Shown here piece after piece: positions 25,111 to 37,045 of a stretch of DNA of 64,000 nucleotides (the first letter of the stretch is position 1; every line of letters starts with the position of its first letter). Source of the DNA: Chrysomallon squamiferum. Its lineage: Eukaryota; Mollusca; Gastropoda; Neomphalida; Peltospiridae. The position numbers and the translations under genes were made by a program. The stretch covers positions 11,767,904 to 11,831,903 of the forward strand of contig CM022672.1 in the NCBI GenBank assembly GCA_012295275.1, written 5' to 3'. The notes below the pieces were generated by a model. It was not told where the DNA came from and did not search any database. It worked only from the letters and a program-made list of their open reading frames with translations.

Positions 25111-26149
25111 CAATCAGTGTTTCGATTCATTATTGAATTAATGGAAAGAATACATTTTTCTTTTTTGGACAGACACAGAAAAGGAAGAGAAGCAAAGATC
25201 AAATGACTGATAGACAGACATACAGACACAGATTGACACTAAAAATAGATCACCAGTTTTATCAAAAATCCCCCTAAAAAACAATCTAATCTTCTGAACA
25301 TGACCAATCATCAAAACTCTTAGCAAGCATCCTTTATTCTAACCCTGACCAAACGTTTCTTCATGCCTGGTGGCCTTGTTTAAATTACCTTCAGGTATCT
25401 GCTGTTGGTTCTGACTAAACAGGTGGTCTTCCAGGACAGGTGCTTTACAATGTTATCACGGGATTCACTAATTAGAAGCCCTAAACCATGCTAAACTGGC
25501 ATCGAATCATCTGACCGCTGTTTATTAGTCACGGCACTAGTAAACTTTACTTCAACTTGAAATTTGTTAAAGGAATGTTATCTTGCATATATCAGTTTAA
25601 ACACGTTATGCAAGCCAGATGGTTTTGATGAAAACAGAATCATTTTAAATTTTGGTTTTCCTGTGCTTTGAGTCACAAACTGAATTTTATTTCATTTAGA
25701 TTTAAAAAGAAAAAGAAAAGGAAAGAAATATTTAATTTTACGGCATTGGCAGCCTTTGGGTTATGTTTGATTTAACAAGAAATATTAGAAATTGCTCCAA
25801 CTTTTCAGCTGCAGCAAAATAATTGTGTCTGTGTGTATGTTTGTACAAATGTGCATGCACGTGGCAAAAGAGTGTGCATGTGTGCATTCTTGCAAACATG
25901 CATGTATGCATTTTTTGTTACTTATAATGTAGAAACAATAGAAACTGTCAGTTAAGATAATAGTTTGGTATTTTTTAAGGATACAGAATAATGTGTGAAA
26001 ATATAATGAAAATGTATGTATGGCTTGTTCCGTGGAGCTGATAACACTGGTATTTTGTTCATCAGACACTCCATCTCAGCAATCACATTCACCTGTGATG
26101 TCTCTTCACACTGTGGTCTCTTTTACTGACAGGAGACAATCACTTAATC
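25111..26149. other. Intronic sequence, nothing firm
   Basis: 25385-25560 is repeat-poor with two CAGGTG E-boxes (near 25420 and 25438). A splice-like pair on the minus strand there leaves an open 79-nt stretch, but its frame does not join the DDR exon. A TG/TATG scrap lies at 25825-25920. Confidence 0.45.
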
Positions 26150-26810
26150 TGATAGCATGGAGAATTCTTTTAAACACAATCAGTTAATATCTGAACATTC
26201 TGGACAGTCTGGTGATAGCAGTGAGAATTCTTTTAATGCACTCATTCAAAATCAACACATTCTTAAGAGCTATAACAGCATGGAGAATTCTTTTTAAGCA
26301 CAGACAGTTAATATCTGCTCATTTTTGATAATTTGATAACATGGAGAATTATTTTAAAACAGTGAGTTAGTATCAGCTCATTTTTAACAATCTGATAACA
26401 TGGAGAATTCTTTTAAACACAGACAGTAAATATCTGCTCATTTGTAACAATCTGATAACACAGAATATCTGCTCTTTTTAACAATCTGATAACATTGAGA
26501 ATTCATTTAAACACAGACAGTAAATATCTGCTCATTTTTGATAATTTGATAACATGGAGAATTCTTTTAAAACAGTGAGAGTTAGTATCAGCTCATTTTT
26601 AACTATATGATAACATGGAGAATTCTTTTAAATGCAGACAGTTAATATCTGCTCATTTTTAATAATCTGATAACATGGATAATTCTTTTAAACACAGACA
26701 GTTAATATCTGCTCATTTTTAACAATCTGATAACATGGAGAATTCTTTTAAATGCAGACAGTTAATATCTGTTCATTTTTAATAATTTGATAACATGGAA
26801 AACTCTTTTT
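26150..26810. repeat. Tandem satellite, unit 60 bp, about 11 copies
   Basis: The unit 'gataacatggagaattctttt' + 'aaacacagacagttaatatctgctcatttttaacaatct' recurs with gagaattc near 26160, 26222, 26283, 26343, 26403, 26498, 26558, 26619, 26679, 26739 and 26799. The first three copies are most diverged and the last five very alike. One copy near 26460 is shortened to about 35 bp. It is the most regular long-unit array here. Confidence 0.92.
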
Positions 26811-27374
26811 CTTTCTTCTTTCGCAGACTGCTAGGGCATGGAGACCCAACACAGCTGCTGGAAGCCATTTTGCTAATTAGATACCCCAGTGATGCTGAGT
26901 ACATTTTTTTTGTTGTTTTCATTGTAAAAAAATATATTAAAGAAATGTGTTTGCAAAGAAGAAGAAAGAAAGAAAAGAAGTTATATATTTTTTAAAATTT
27001 CTGTCAGCTATGAAGATTTGATCCCAGAAATGCTGAAAGCCAGAACAAACTAATCTGTCAATAAATTCAACTTTTATGATTTTTTATAAACTAATTTTTC
27101 AGTTGTTGAAAATATATTTTTTCTTTTTTCTTCTATTAGCATACAAAAGTTCTATTATTTAAAAAAATCTTTTGTTAATAACAATAATTTTTTATTCTAA
27201 AATCTTCCAGTAGGTTTTTATAGTTTATGATACGACTTGACATTCAAAAACGCAGGAAGACTGTTGAATACTGCCTGATACCTGCAACATAAATGTAACA
27301 ATTATATAAATACCACACACACTCTCCTGTTGGGATTTTCTTCCAGTTACACAGGTCATATTTTTTCTGCAAAG
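26811..27374. other. Intronic sequence beyond the 60-bp satellite
   Basis: The last satellite unit runs into 'ctttttctttcttctttcgcag' (plus strand, 26803-26824), which looks like an acceptor, followed by about 70 less AT-rich bases. No donor or recognised protein follows. Otherwise A/T-rich. Confidence 0.4.
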
Positions 27375-27545
27375 TTCACCCGACAATTATATTGTTTATC
27401 CACATCCCTCGCAGGTTAATTAGAAAGGTTAATTAAAACAGACCTTCTCTGCCCCCTAAACAATTAGTCATGTCATATGTGTGTTTACATAAAATAGTTA
27501 CGTAAACAAAGGAAACAAAAGTTAAACAAACACGCTGTCAGCTTC
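27375..27545. promoter_or_regulatory. Motif cluster (HNF1/homeodomain, bZIP, FOX); candidate enhancer
   Basis: Two copies of ggttaatta 13 bp apart (27414-27422, 27427-27435) resemble HNF1/homeodomain sites. ttacgtaa (27498-27505) is a perfect PAR-bZIP palindrome overlapping a FOX site gtaaacaaa (27502-27510), and SOX-like acaat/attgt and a second FOX-like aaacaaacac lie nearby. Tandem-repeat-free. Function is inference. Confidence 0.33.
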
Positions 27546-28030
27546 AATGTGTAAAACAAGAGCTACAAAATAGTTGTGTCACACATGATATTTTATCTCT
27601 TTGTGCAGTGAATTCTTATTTTTTGTTTGTTTGGTTATTTATTTATTTATTTAATATTATTATCATTATTTTTATTTATTTATTTTGTTCCCAGTTTTGT
27701 TCAGTTTAACACTTATGTTTTATCTTTAGAATATTCATTCAGGTTTAATTTGTTTTTTTTAAATTTCTGTCAGCTACATATTTGCTTTGATATTAAGCCA
27801 TATTCAACTGCTAATTATATCACCTGAATTTTAAACTATCACACTTTGTTTGATGATCCCAGTTCACCATGAATATACAAACATACATGCTCACCCATAC
27901 ATGCATACAGCATAATCAGACATACACATACAAACAAACACACATGCATGTAAAAGTACAAACATACATACATACAGAAATACATAATATATACATACAT
28001 ACATGCACACACATGCACACATTCAGAGAT
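27546..28030. repeat. TTTA and ACAT microsatellites
   Basis: TTTA/ATTT-rich 27635-27690, and ACAT/ACAC tetranucleotides at about 27875-28020 with long frames on both strands caused by the repeat. Confidence 0.85.
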
Positions 28031-30204
28031 TTCTCTTTCTTTCTCTTTCCTTTTCATCATGACATTTGCACTTATATTATATTTGTCACATTTACTATAC
28101 AATATCATTTCCATTTGCAAAATACTGGTTGAAACTGCAATACAAATGTAAGCCTGCAAACTAATAAACCTCCTTATAAAAGTGAAAATAAATGTTATTC
28201 AATCCCCTTTATTATTCCACTGATAAATGCAGTTCTCAAACATAATCCATGACTCTTAATTCCCTTCATGAAAAAAACATCAAAAATCCCCGCCAAAGAT
28301 TAAAAATTAAATTAAACACCTATTTACATTACCTCTTAAAATATCTACAAACCTGACTAATTAAATGTATTTCAATTAAATAGCATAAAGTCTTAAAATG
28401 ATCTGTTGTTCTGGTATTTTTTTCTCTGTTGTTTTCTGGGTTTTTCTGCTTTTTAACACTAAAAAATATTTTGTTCAGTAATTGGATTCTAGGTGAAAAA
28501 TCAGGTCACATCTGTCACAGAGGATACAAAAAAAAAAGAGAGAGAAAAAAAGGTGGAATTAAAGATGCAGAGCTTTACAATGAACACGTTTTGTCATTGT
28601 GTCACGGAAGCTTTCTTTTCTGTGTTAAAAATAATTGGGGTCTAGCCGAATAAAAGAAAAGCCATCTGCCTAAGGATAAACTGTGTTAGTTAAAATGCAT
28701 CATATAAATTAAATTACTAATGCATGGATATAAATGTAAATTATTTATGTATTTAAAATATCCAGGGATTTGTATTATTTATTTTTTCTTTCATTAATTT
28801 CAATTTGTATCCTTTTGTATGTTTTTCTTTACTTCTCTTTTCATTATTAAAAAAAAAAAAAAACCTGAACCTAACCCCTGAGTATTCACTGTTATTTACA
28901 CACCTCTTTAGTTAATTTCTAGGGGAAATATTTACGATTATCTCTTGGGTATGATGTAAGTCTGTAGTAAAAGCATTATATTTAATAACATGTGGTATCA
29001 ATTTGTGGATTAAAACTTAGCAAACAAAAGCCAGGATAATAAACTAGTGATCAACAAATGTTCTGCAAAGCCTCCTGCATGAATAAGATATGTCTTATAG
29101 AAAACAGTATTACGGGCTTCCTCATGGGCTTAATCCATGAAACATTATCACTGAAGCACCATTTCAGAATTTGAGTAAATATATATTAATGTTGTATACT
29201 GGATCCTATGACTGAAATTTACAGTTACAAAATAGTTAACTGTTTTAGAATTAGCTAGCAGTTTGCTGTATTAAAAGATGTAGGGGGTGTTGTCTTGTCC
29301 CTAAAAATAGTATAAATCAGTGAATATTTGGTGAGTTTTAAACATATTTAATATTAACAGTTATTAGGTACTGATCATTATATATATATATATATATATA
29401 TGATTCTGTTTGTGTATAATATGTATTTTATACGTAATGATGCGAGAAAAGAAACTACTACAACTTTAATTTACTCTTATCAGTTAGCAGCAATTATATG
29501 TACCTACCCATAAAAACAGTGAACAAAAAGGATTCATAAATTAGAAACAGAATCTTCTGTTATTATTCTGCTTAGTGTATTTTGTAACAAAACAGGCAGA
29601 CAAACTGTTTCTCCTTGCAGTAATTTAAAAATCATGAAAGGTAATAACCAATCATTTTACAGATATCAAAACAAACCCGATCTTAAGATCAGTGACATGA
29701 ATAGCAACCTAAAAAATAATAGATTAATAATAATCTGGAGAGGTTTTCAAAACAATCTGCAACAAATTGCTTTTATGTTGTTGCAGACACCAGCCATTAC
29801 ACACTGGCCCCATAAAATGAGGAAGTGTTTGTTTACAATGCAGTGTAATAGAATGTCTCACCTGTCTACCTGGCTCCAAGTCAGGTGTTTAAACATTACC
29901 TTACCAAATAAAATAAAAAAAAACCCTTCCTTCATTGATTGCTAGATAAATAATCTTCATTAATAAAAATAAAAAATAAAAAAATAAAAATAAAGAAGAA
30001 TAAAATAACATTTTAATTTTTTTTAACCTGGGTTTATTCTTTCTGCCATACATTTGATAAGGGTAGGTTTCAAAATATCTGGTTCAATAATAACAGAGTA
30101 GGCATAGAAATACCCATAATTTATCCATGATTTAATAATATATTACATTAATCAGTCAATTAATGTTACTGCATGAACTGACTTTTTGACCTGCTATATG
30201 AATC
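28031..30204. other. Intronic sequence, nothing recognised
   Basis: A/T-rich with a TA run at 29379-29401 and AAAT-rich 29960-30000. 29780-29905 is less AT-rich and part of a 103-codon plus-strand frame (29634-29945) without a recognisable domain. Confidence 0.5.
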
Positions 30205-30510
30205 ATGTTGTGGTATACTTAGCCAAAAAGATAATGTTCAAGAAGGTTTAAGTTTAGTGTCAGTTTGATCATTTGCTTTTTAAATTTTTATGTTTAGGGA
30301 TGGTATACTGAACAAAAATGATTATGATCAAGAAAGTTTTAATTTTGTGTCAATATTTTTTACTTTCTGTATAAACTTATGTTTTTGAATACTTAGAAAA
30401 AAAATTACTGAAAGTTTAGTGTCTCCATTATTTTTGAAGGGTGGTATACTGGGCATAAAAGATAAAAATAAAGATAGTATGAATAAAGTGTCAGTCAGTT
30501 TGTTGAGGTT
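30205..30510. repeat. Decayed tandem array, unit about 85-90 bp, 3-4 copies
   Basis: 'ggtatact...a(g/a)c(c/a)aaaaa(g/t)ataatgatcaagaaagtt' with 'tagtgtcagt' recurs at about 30212, 30302, 30388 and 30443; the last copy interval is shortened. Confidence 0.65.
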
Positions 30511-31679
30511 TTATTTTACAGCAGTTGATAAATCATTTCATTTTGGGTGAATTCAGCAGAAAGAAATATTTTATCACTGCTTTCCCATTAACAGTATAAA
30601 AACAACAAATCAGTGTTGGTAGTATGTAAAATATTTAGTTCAAAAATGTGTTCAGGACTCCATAAACCATTCAGTTTGGATAAAATCCTTCCCTTGTGAG
30701 GTTTGGTTTTGAAAAGTCTAACTGTGTAAGTTTCCTTTAAATAAATTTTGTCCAGTATATTTTTACTGCTGTTTCCTTATCCCATCTGCCAGGTTACATC
30801 CTGGTTGTTCTAAGATCTGGAGATTCAGCTGTAAGCAAAATACAGGTAATCTTTTGAGCAGGGAGGGAGGTAATTCGATTAGTTAAATACATGACCACTC
30901 TTCTGAAAAATATTCTTTTTCTTTTTTTTTCTACTTCCCCGTAAAGAGAGTAAATTCAAAACATTTGCCAGTGATTTAGATAATAAAAGATAGCATTAAA
31001 AGATATGCTGATGCATAAACTTCTACAAATTATGATGATGAAAGATAAAGTGAAATCATGCTTTAAGAAAAGAAAGAAATGGTTTTTGTAATGGTAAATC
31101 CCCAAATGAATGATGAGTGTCTTACTTTACAAAATCAAACAAACATCCTGAAGCAAATATTTTGGGCACTGAATCATAAACCTGAGTTAAGAAGAAAATG
31201 GAGCAGACAATATCAGAGGTTATCTGAGATGTTGTTGAATAAGAAAAACAGAAAGTGAATGTTTTATAACACAGCCAGATATTTAATATAAATTGTTATT
31301 ACACACAAGTCATTTGTTTCTTATATAATGAAAGAAAGACTTTGCTGCCATTAAAGAATGAGCTACTGCTACTGATAATAAATTAAAGAAACAAATAAAC
31401 AAAATATTTTTGTATGCACCTTACATCTGAAACAATAATTAATTTGAAAAGTTCAACACACTTTAATATATTTAAAAATCTTTATGGTGACAGGAAGGTC
31501 TTAATATTGCCATAATTTAAACAACAGTGTCATTAATTATGTGTGTGATAAACTTTGATTTCAAAACCACAACAATAAAAAAAATTCTAACAGTACATTG
31601 CTATTTCTTATCACTGTACAAATACATCAAAACTTTAGTGCAAAAGTTATAATGGACAATAACATTTTTCATACATCAA
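30511..31679. other. AT-rich intronic sequence, nothing recognised
   Basis: No repeats, motifs or coding signals stood out. A short phrase, 'taattagtttgaaaagttcaacac', occurs in variants at 31437 and 32400, about 960 bp apart, followed in both by 'tttaatatatt', a poly-A stretch and 'gacag.aaggt', so it is an old duplication of some 90 bp. Confidence 0.5.
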
Positions 31680-31740
31680 GGAGAACTGATCCAGGGAACT
31701 ACAATATATCAGGCAAGCACTCTAACCACCAGGCTATATT
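31680..31740 (-). mobile_element. tRNA-derived SINE-like head
   Basis: On the minus strand 'tagcctggtggttagagtgc' (31735-31716) is a good pol III A-box region, followed by 'ccctggatcagttctcc', a B-box-like phrase about 30 bp on. Similar heads occur on the same strand near 63310 and, weaker, 45396. Confidence 0.5.
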
Positions 31741-32080
31741 CAGCTCTGGAAAGGAAGAGATAATAAAAAGAGTAACTTAATCAGTGAAAACAAAAGCTGC
31801 TGTAAACACATAAAAAAAGTGCAGTAAAACCAGTTTTAAACAAAAAAGATTTGGGTTAATATGAAACATTATGCAATAACACCAGCCCATCCCATCAGTT
31901 TTTATGCATTTTTCTTCAGGCAGCTGGCTCAAGCAGACTATGTAAATATGCACACGTTGTGTTCTGTTTTACAGATTTCTAAGCTTTCTCACTATGGGAG
32001 CTGTGTTTGAGGAGAATGTTTCAAAATAATGGAGGCTGTTTTGTTTTGCATATTTGTAATTACAAAATATAAACTAAAGG

Positions 32081-32095
32081 CCACCAGAGGGTACT
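32081..32095 (+). promoter_or_regulatory. CTCF-like motif
   Basis: CCACCAGAGGGTACT matches the CTCF core CCACNAGRKGGCRC except one or two positions. CTCF is conserved in bilaterians. Occupancy is unknown. Confidence 0.3.
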
Positions 32096-33332
32096 GAATA
32101 TCGTGTGTTTGATAAACATCGTACGGTATACCCAGGTTGTGTTATAAACTGAATAGTTCACTTTGCTAACACAGACAGAGAATCTGGTGCTTTCAGAAAT
32201 AAATAATTCATTGCTGGTTTTGAACTGTTCAGTGTTTTTTTAAAAAAGAGGAAATTTTACAGACCCCCAAAATCTCAGAAGAATACAAAATTACCAAGTT
32301 GTGCATGAATTATTGTCAGTTATTTGTGAAAAGGACAATACACATTTCCACAGTTATAAATCTCGAGATCGTGTAACAGTGTTATTAAGTCAGAAATGAT
32401 AATTAGTTTGAAAAGTTCAACACTCTTTAATATATTCAAAAAAAAAAAATCTTCATATTGACAGTAAGGTTTTTAATATTGATATAATTTAAATAAGAAT
32501 ATAATCTACTAATTAAAACAAACCACAAATACCACAGATATTAATTTTTGTTATAGAGAAATAAGTCTTATTATTGTATCACATATACAGATAACATAGC
32601 CATATATAATCTGTGGTTTTACACATTCTTTTATTAGAAATAACATTATTCTATGAAAATATTTACTAAAACAAAATGGCATGCTGACATGTCACATTTT
32701 AAAGTAAAAATATTATTATTTTCTTTATCCAAACAAATGATGTAATTTAGACTCAAATTTTACTGCTTACTTTGTCAAACAAAACATGTCAAAACAAATA
32801 CAAATTTTATTGTTTTAATTACTCAGATAATATATTCATTATCAACCAAATCCAAATAATAATTCTACTAGTACATTCTGCTTTATCCACAAAAATGCAG
32901 TGATTTAAATAGGAAATTTACTTTGTTTTATCCAGACAAAATACATTGCAATCCTTATTTGTCTGTCAGTTATAATCCACATGCGAGAGAAAAAAAAACT
33001 AAATCAAAACAGCATATTTGGTGTACTCTGTCTGGCTGATATACTGGAGACAGGTGTGCAGGAGAGTGTGTGGGTGATTGTCATAAAGAGATAGACTGTT
33101 GACAGCATCAAATACACAACACAAAAACAGACTCTTTCATTCAGATGAGCTGTTATCCAGTCAAATGATGAAATAATAAGAGAAAAAACAAAGTAACAGA
33201 AAGCAGAGTGCGAAAGGGATTGGATAGGGGGAAAAAGAGACAAAGAAAGAAGGAAAACTATAAAATACAAGCGAAAATGAGAGAACCATATCAAATTCTT
33301 CATGTAATACTATAAACAACATACACCCTTGT

Positions 33333-33333
<1 letters not shown>
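32096..33333. other. AT-rich intronic sequence, nothing recognised
   Basis: Contains the second half of the dispersed duplication noted at 31437 (here 32400-32475). Otherwise plain. Confidence 0.5.

Positions 33334-33378
<45 letters not shown>
33334..33378. repeat. CA microsatellite, about 22 copies
   Basis: Uninterrupted CA dinucleotide run; the poly-Cys/Val minus-strand frame across it is an artefact. Confidence 0.97.
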
Positions 33379-33380
<2 letters not shown>

Positions 33381-33654
33381 AATTCTAATCCAACTTCATT
33401 CATAATAGATTCAGTAAACATATATTTAATATTCATCATAAGGACCAAGGCATTGATTTATTTAAATAATTCATCTTTATGTACGAGAAGACGAGCAAAG
33501 TAGGCTACTAAATGTAATTAGCTAATTAAGCAAAATACTTACTGAGACATAAATATAAATTATTACTGTCTGTAAATGAAGAAGTTCAGTAATGTCTGCC
33601 AATAAATACATTAATTACATGATCAACAGAATTGCTTCGTATTGATTTGTATTT

Positions 33655-33775
33655 AAATCAGAAGAAAATGTCTTTGAAGAAAGGAATCTTTGTCATGTGT
33701 AAAACTATAAAAATTGTCTCTCTGAAGAAAGCAATCTTTGTTACATGTAAAACTACAAAAATGTGTTTTGAGGAA
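33655..33775. repeat. Tandem duplication, unit about 59 bp, 2 copies
   Basis: 'tgaagaaag(g/c)aatctttgt' followed by 'catgt(g/a)taaaactacaaaaat' occurs at about 33674 and 33723, with a partial third start at about 33661. Confidence 0.75.
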
Positions 33776-34039
33776 TGTTAACTTTATTTGGTGTAATGTT
33801 AATATCAGGAGCAGATCCAGCATTTCATAAAAAGGAGAGGTTATCATTGCCGTGGATCTAACAATTTCCACTTATTAAATTGTTCCCATTAAAAAATTTT
33901 AAAAATGTATTTTTTAACATTTTTATTTGTAATATTTATTGATATATTATTTAATTTCTTTCACTGTTTGAAACTCAAAACATTCCAAGTTAACTGTCTA
34001 TTATCATTAAAACAAATTATTATTTTTATAAATATTTAT

Positions 34040-34112
34040 ATAAACTGAAATGAAAATAAAGTAAAATATGATGCTTCAAATCATATTTTACTTTATTTTC
34101 ATTTCAGTTTAT
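34040..34112. repeat. Perfect inverted repeat, 33-bp arms, 7-nt loop
   Basis: Left arm 34040-34072 (ataaactgaaatgaaaataa...) and right arm 34080-34112 are exact reverse complements; loop gcttcaa at 34073-34079. Pairing ends abruptly outside. It could be a short foldback element, a recent palindromic duplication, or a hairpin RNA precursor. Very A/T-rich arms argue against a typical microRNA. Confidence 0.95.
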
Positions 34113-35008
34113 TTTTAATAAACACTGTCATAATAATTTTATTTAGGTATATTTTTGGAAAAACATGACACCCACCCACACACACACTCACATACACCTA
34201 CACACAAGCTATGTACACCATAGCATTAGGCAAACCATTAAAAACAGAAAACGATCATTTATCTTTCATGTGTCATACCAGACAAACTGTCAATGACTGT
34301 AGACCAAACATACACCCAAGCCTTAACCACAGACATCTTTTGATAAATTATATTTATTCCTCAGGTGACAGATAAAACAAAATTCAGTACCATCCCCTTT
34401 TTTTCTTTCTTTTTTTTTAGTCATGTTTTTAAAAATGTGCAGTATAAAACAAAGTCAAAATATACAGCCAACTCCATACCTCCAAGCATCAATCAATTGA
34501 TATGTCTGTTTTATATCCTGCATTTCACATTGCAAGTTCCCCAGCCCTTCTCTGTGCACTCCCTGGCTTGGTGCATTGACAGTTTTATTCAGACAGATGG
34601 CAAGGCATGTAATTTTTATTATCTTGTCTCACCATTTGATATTTTGTAAAAAGTGAGAAAATATCACAAGTTGAGAGATTAATGGAGCCAGCACAAATAG
34701 GTGTTGGGTCACATCACTGGACCGACGCTGTTGACACGACGTTGCTCTCGTTGTAGAAAATGTTATCTTCTAGCTTCTCGTTCTAGCACAAAACATCTGC
34801 TGATCACAGACAGACTGAAGGACGGATGTCCAGCAGAATATAAAATGTCGTAAAACTAATTAGGAATATTAAACTATATAAAATTAACTAGGAATAACCT
34901 TTTTTTCTTTTTCTTAAAGTAGTGACATCTTTAGATTATATGTTTTAAAGAATGCGTATATAACAAAATATGTAGCTATTTATAACTAACATGAATAGAT
35001 TGATTTTA
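34113..35008. other. Intronic sequence with a CpG-bearing patch
   Basis: 34690-34830 is less AT-rich and carries several CpGs ('accgacgctgttgacacgac', 34722-34741), uncommon in this window. No exon or element was recognised. An AC-rich scrap lies at 34170-34205. Confidence 0.4.
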
Positions 35009-35064
35009 CAGTATTACTTTTAGACTGTATTTTATTTTTATATAAATGAAAATCTACTGAATGA
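35009..35064 (+). repeat. Dispersed repeat, copy 1 (partner at 41077)
   Basis: 'cagtatt..ctttagact' followed by 'ttttatttttatataaatga' and 'aaat.ta.tgaatga' is shared, nearly 90% identical by eye, with 41077-41132 in the same orientation. It is probably a fragment of a small dispersed element. Confidence 0.6.
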
Positions 35065-36549
35065 TGCACAACAGAAAAACAGATATCATAGCTTTGATTT
35101 GTTTTGATTCTATATTTATAAATGAAGGCCTTCATGTTTTTTGTTTGTTTTTTTGAATTCATTGTGGTGAATTATCATGATGAAAAGGCTCATTCATGGA
35201 GCTTTTAAGCCAAACTCAACTGCAGTTCCATGTAATGAAAATAACTGATTTGATTAGATATATAATTCATATATGAGATTTAATAATAATCTGGCATTTA
35301 AATAACTTTCTTTGATTTGTTTTCAAAAGTTGAAAAATTGTATTTTACTTATTATTCATTTTAAATTTAAGTTAAAATATATATATATATATATGTATAT
35401 AAAGTTATTATTACAGAGTGAACAGATGGTATATAATGAAATCATTAACTACTTAACAAACTTCATTTATCTTTGTTTTCCTCTGACAGTGTGTACGTTT
35501 GTCAACATCAGTTTCTAATATCAACATGATATTTTTAAATATCCCTCATTTGTCACTTCTAATCAAAAAATAAAATTAAAATTAAAAAAGTAATAATAAT
35601 AATAATAATAATAATTTTAAAAGTCCCTAAAACATGAAAATGTAAATATCTTTGGTCATGCTCTAGTTATTGTAAGGGAAAGTGACATATTGTTTGAAAC
35701 AAAATAATCAATATCTGTCTTGTTGACAGTATCTCACTCTGTATACTGAACACCAGCTGAGATGATTCATTTGTAGTACCAGTCAATAAAAAATGGAGGA
35801 TTCTAACAATGACAGGAGCATTATAAATGTTATAGTGAAGTAATTACTCCTCTTGACTTCTTCTTTTGTTAGAAAAGTTAAGAAATTTATTACTTTTTCG
35901 TCGCTGTTGTTTCTGTTTTTATAGCATTGTTGTAATTATAATAACAATAATGATTTTTATTAGCGTTATTGCTGTTATTGTTTTTATTGTTATCATTACT
36001 TTTGTTATTGCTATTATTATCATGGTTACTGTTATTATTATTATTACAGTGATTAACTCATGTATGTAAGATAGAATATACTTTTACTATTTAGCATTAA
36101 ACAAAATAAATATTATCAAAACATGGTCACAGTACATAAACATTTATAATGAAATGCTCTTAACCATTTTTCAAATACTTCTATGTACAAAATACACTAT
36201 ATCTTTTAATTTTTCTTTTTAATATTTAATTACAAAAAAAAAAATTGTTTTAATAATATAATAACTTATTTTAAAACACGGTCACTTTTCATTAACTTTT
36301 GTTATATAGTACTAACAGCTGTACTGCAAACACCTTTTCATACAAAACATAACAATTTTTCTAAAAACCCACATTTTAATATTGCAATCCATTATTTAAA
36401 AACATGGTCACGATTCATCTACCAATATCCGACAACCAACAGCTGAACCTTTTATTGTTACCAATATTCTCTCTTAAGTATTCATATATTACATATAATC
36501 CACTCTTTCAAGCTGACATGCTGGTACAATAAATAAGAATAAGAATAAT
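35065..36549. repeat. AT-rich sequence with TA, AAT and TTA/TTG microsatellites
   Basis: TA run 35378-35394; AATAAT run 35590-35614; interrupted ATT/GTT triplets 35910-36055 (source of a poly-Ile/Val frame). 'acatggtcac' recurs at 36121, 36278 (as acacggtcac) and 36404, spaced about 126-157 bp: a weak decayed array from 36060 to 36440. Confidence 0.65.
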
Positions 36550-36975
36550 AGCACCTGAGATACATATTTTTATATTAACCACTTGGTAAATATTGACCAG
36601 ACAATCATTTCACAACTGAGACATGTATTTTATATATTAACCACCCAGGATATATTGGCCAGCCTATTATTTCACAGAATATCGCCTAAGACATATATTT
36701 TTTTATTAACCGCCCAGAAAACATTGGCCAAACTATGAATTCAGATCTGAGATACCTATTTTATATTAACCCCACAGCATATATTGGCTAGACTCATTTC
36801 ATTCCAGAGATATAAATTTTATATATTAACCCCATAGAATATATTGCCTATGCTATCTTTAAACACCTGAGAGATATATTTTATATTTGGACTGGACTAC
36901 AGTTTCACACCCTGTGAGATATCTATCGTATTGAACACCCAGCAAATACTGGCCAGAACATCATTTCACATAACA
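36550..36975. repeat. Decayed tandem array, unit about 62 bp, 7 copies
   Basis: 'ctgagatacatattttatattaacc' + 'cccag.atatattggccag' + 'catttcaca' recurs, with 'gaga' near 36554, 36616, 36685, 36746, 36804, 36867 and 36912. Confidence 0.85.
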
Positions 36976-37030
36976 GTAAGTGTGTGACTGATCACTTTCA
37001 CAGAATCGATAATAGAAAATGATTCACTCG

Positions 37031-37045
37031 TCACCAGGGGGCGCT
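37031..37045 (+). promoter_or_regulatory. Strong CTCF-like motif
   Basis: TCACCAGGGGGCGCT matches the CTCF core CCASYAGRKGGCRC at nearly all positions. It is 4.95 kb from, and in the same orientation as, the weaker motif at 32081. G+C this high is rare in the window. Confidence 0.42.

Noticed and set aside
25387-25465. 79-nt minus-strand segment between cttctaattag and gtaatt, open in one frame
   Set aside because: The open frame ends in phase 0 and cannot join the DDR exon, which needs one base. The frame that would join contains stops, and the acceptor lacks a pyrimidine tract.
29634-29945. 103-codon plus frame with an acceptor-like gttgttgcag and less AT-rich core
   Set aside because: No domain recognised and opposite strand to the supported gene; likely chance or an old element.
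33334-33448. Poly-Cys/Val minus frame
   Set aside because: Direct translation of a CA dinucleotide repeat.
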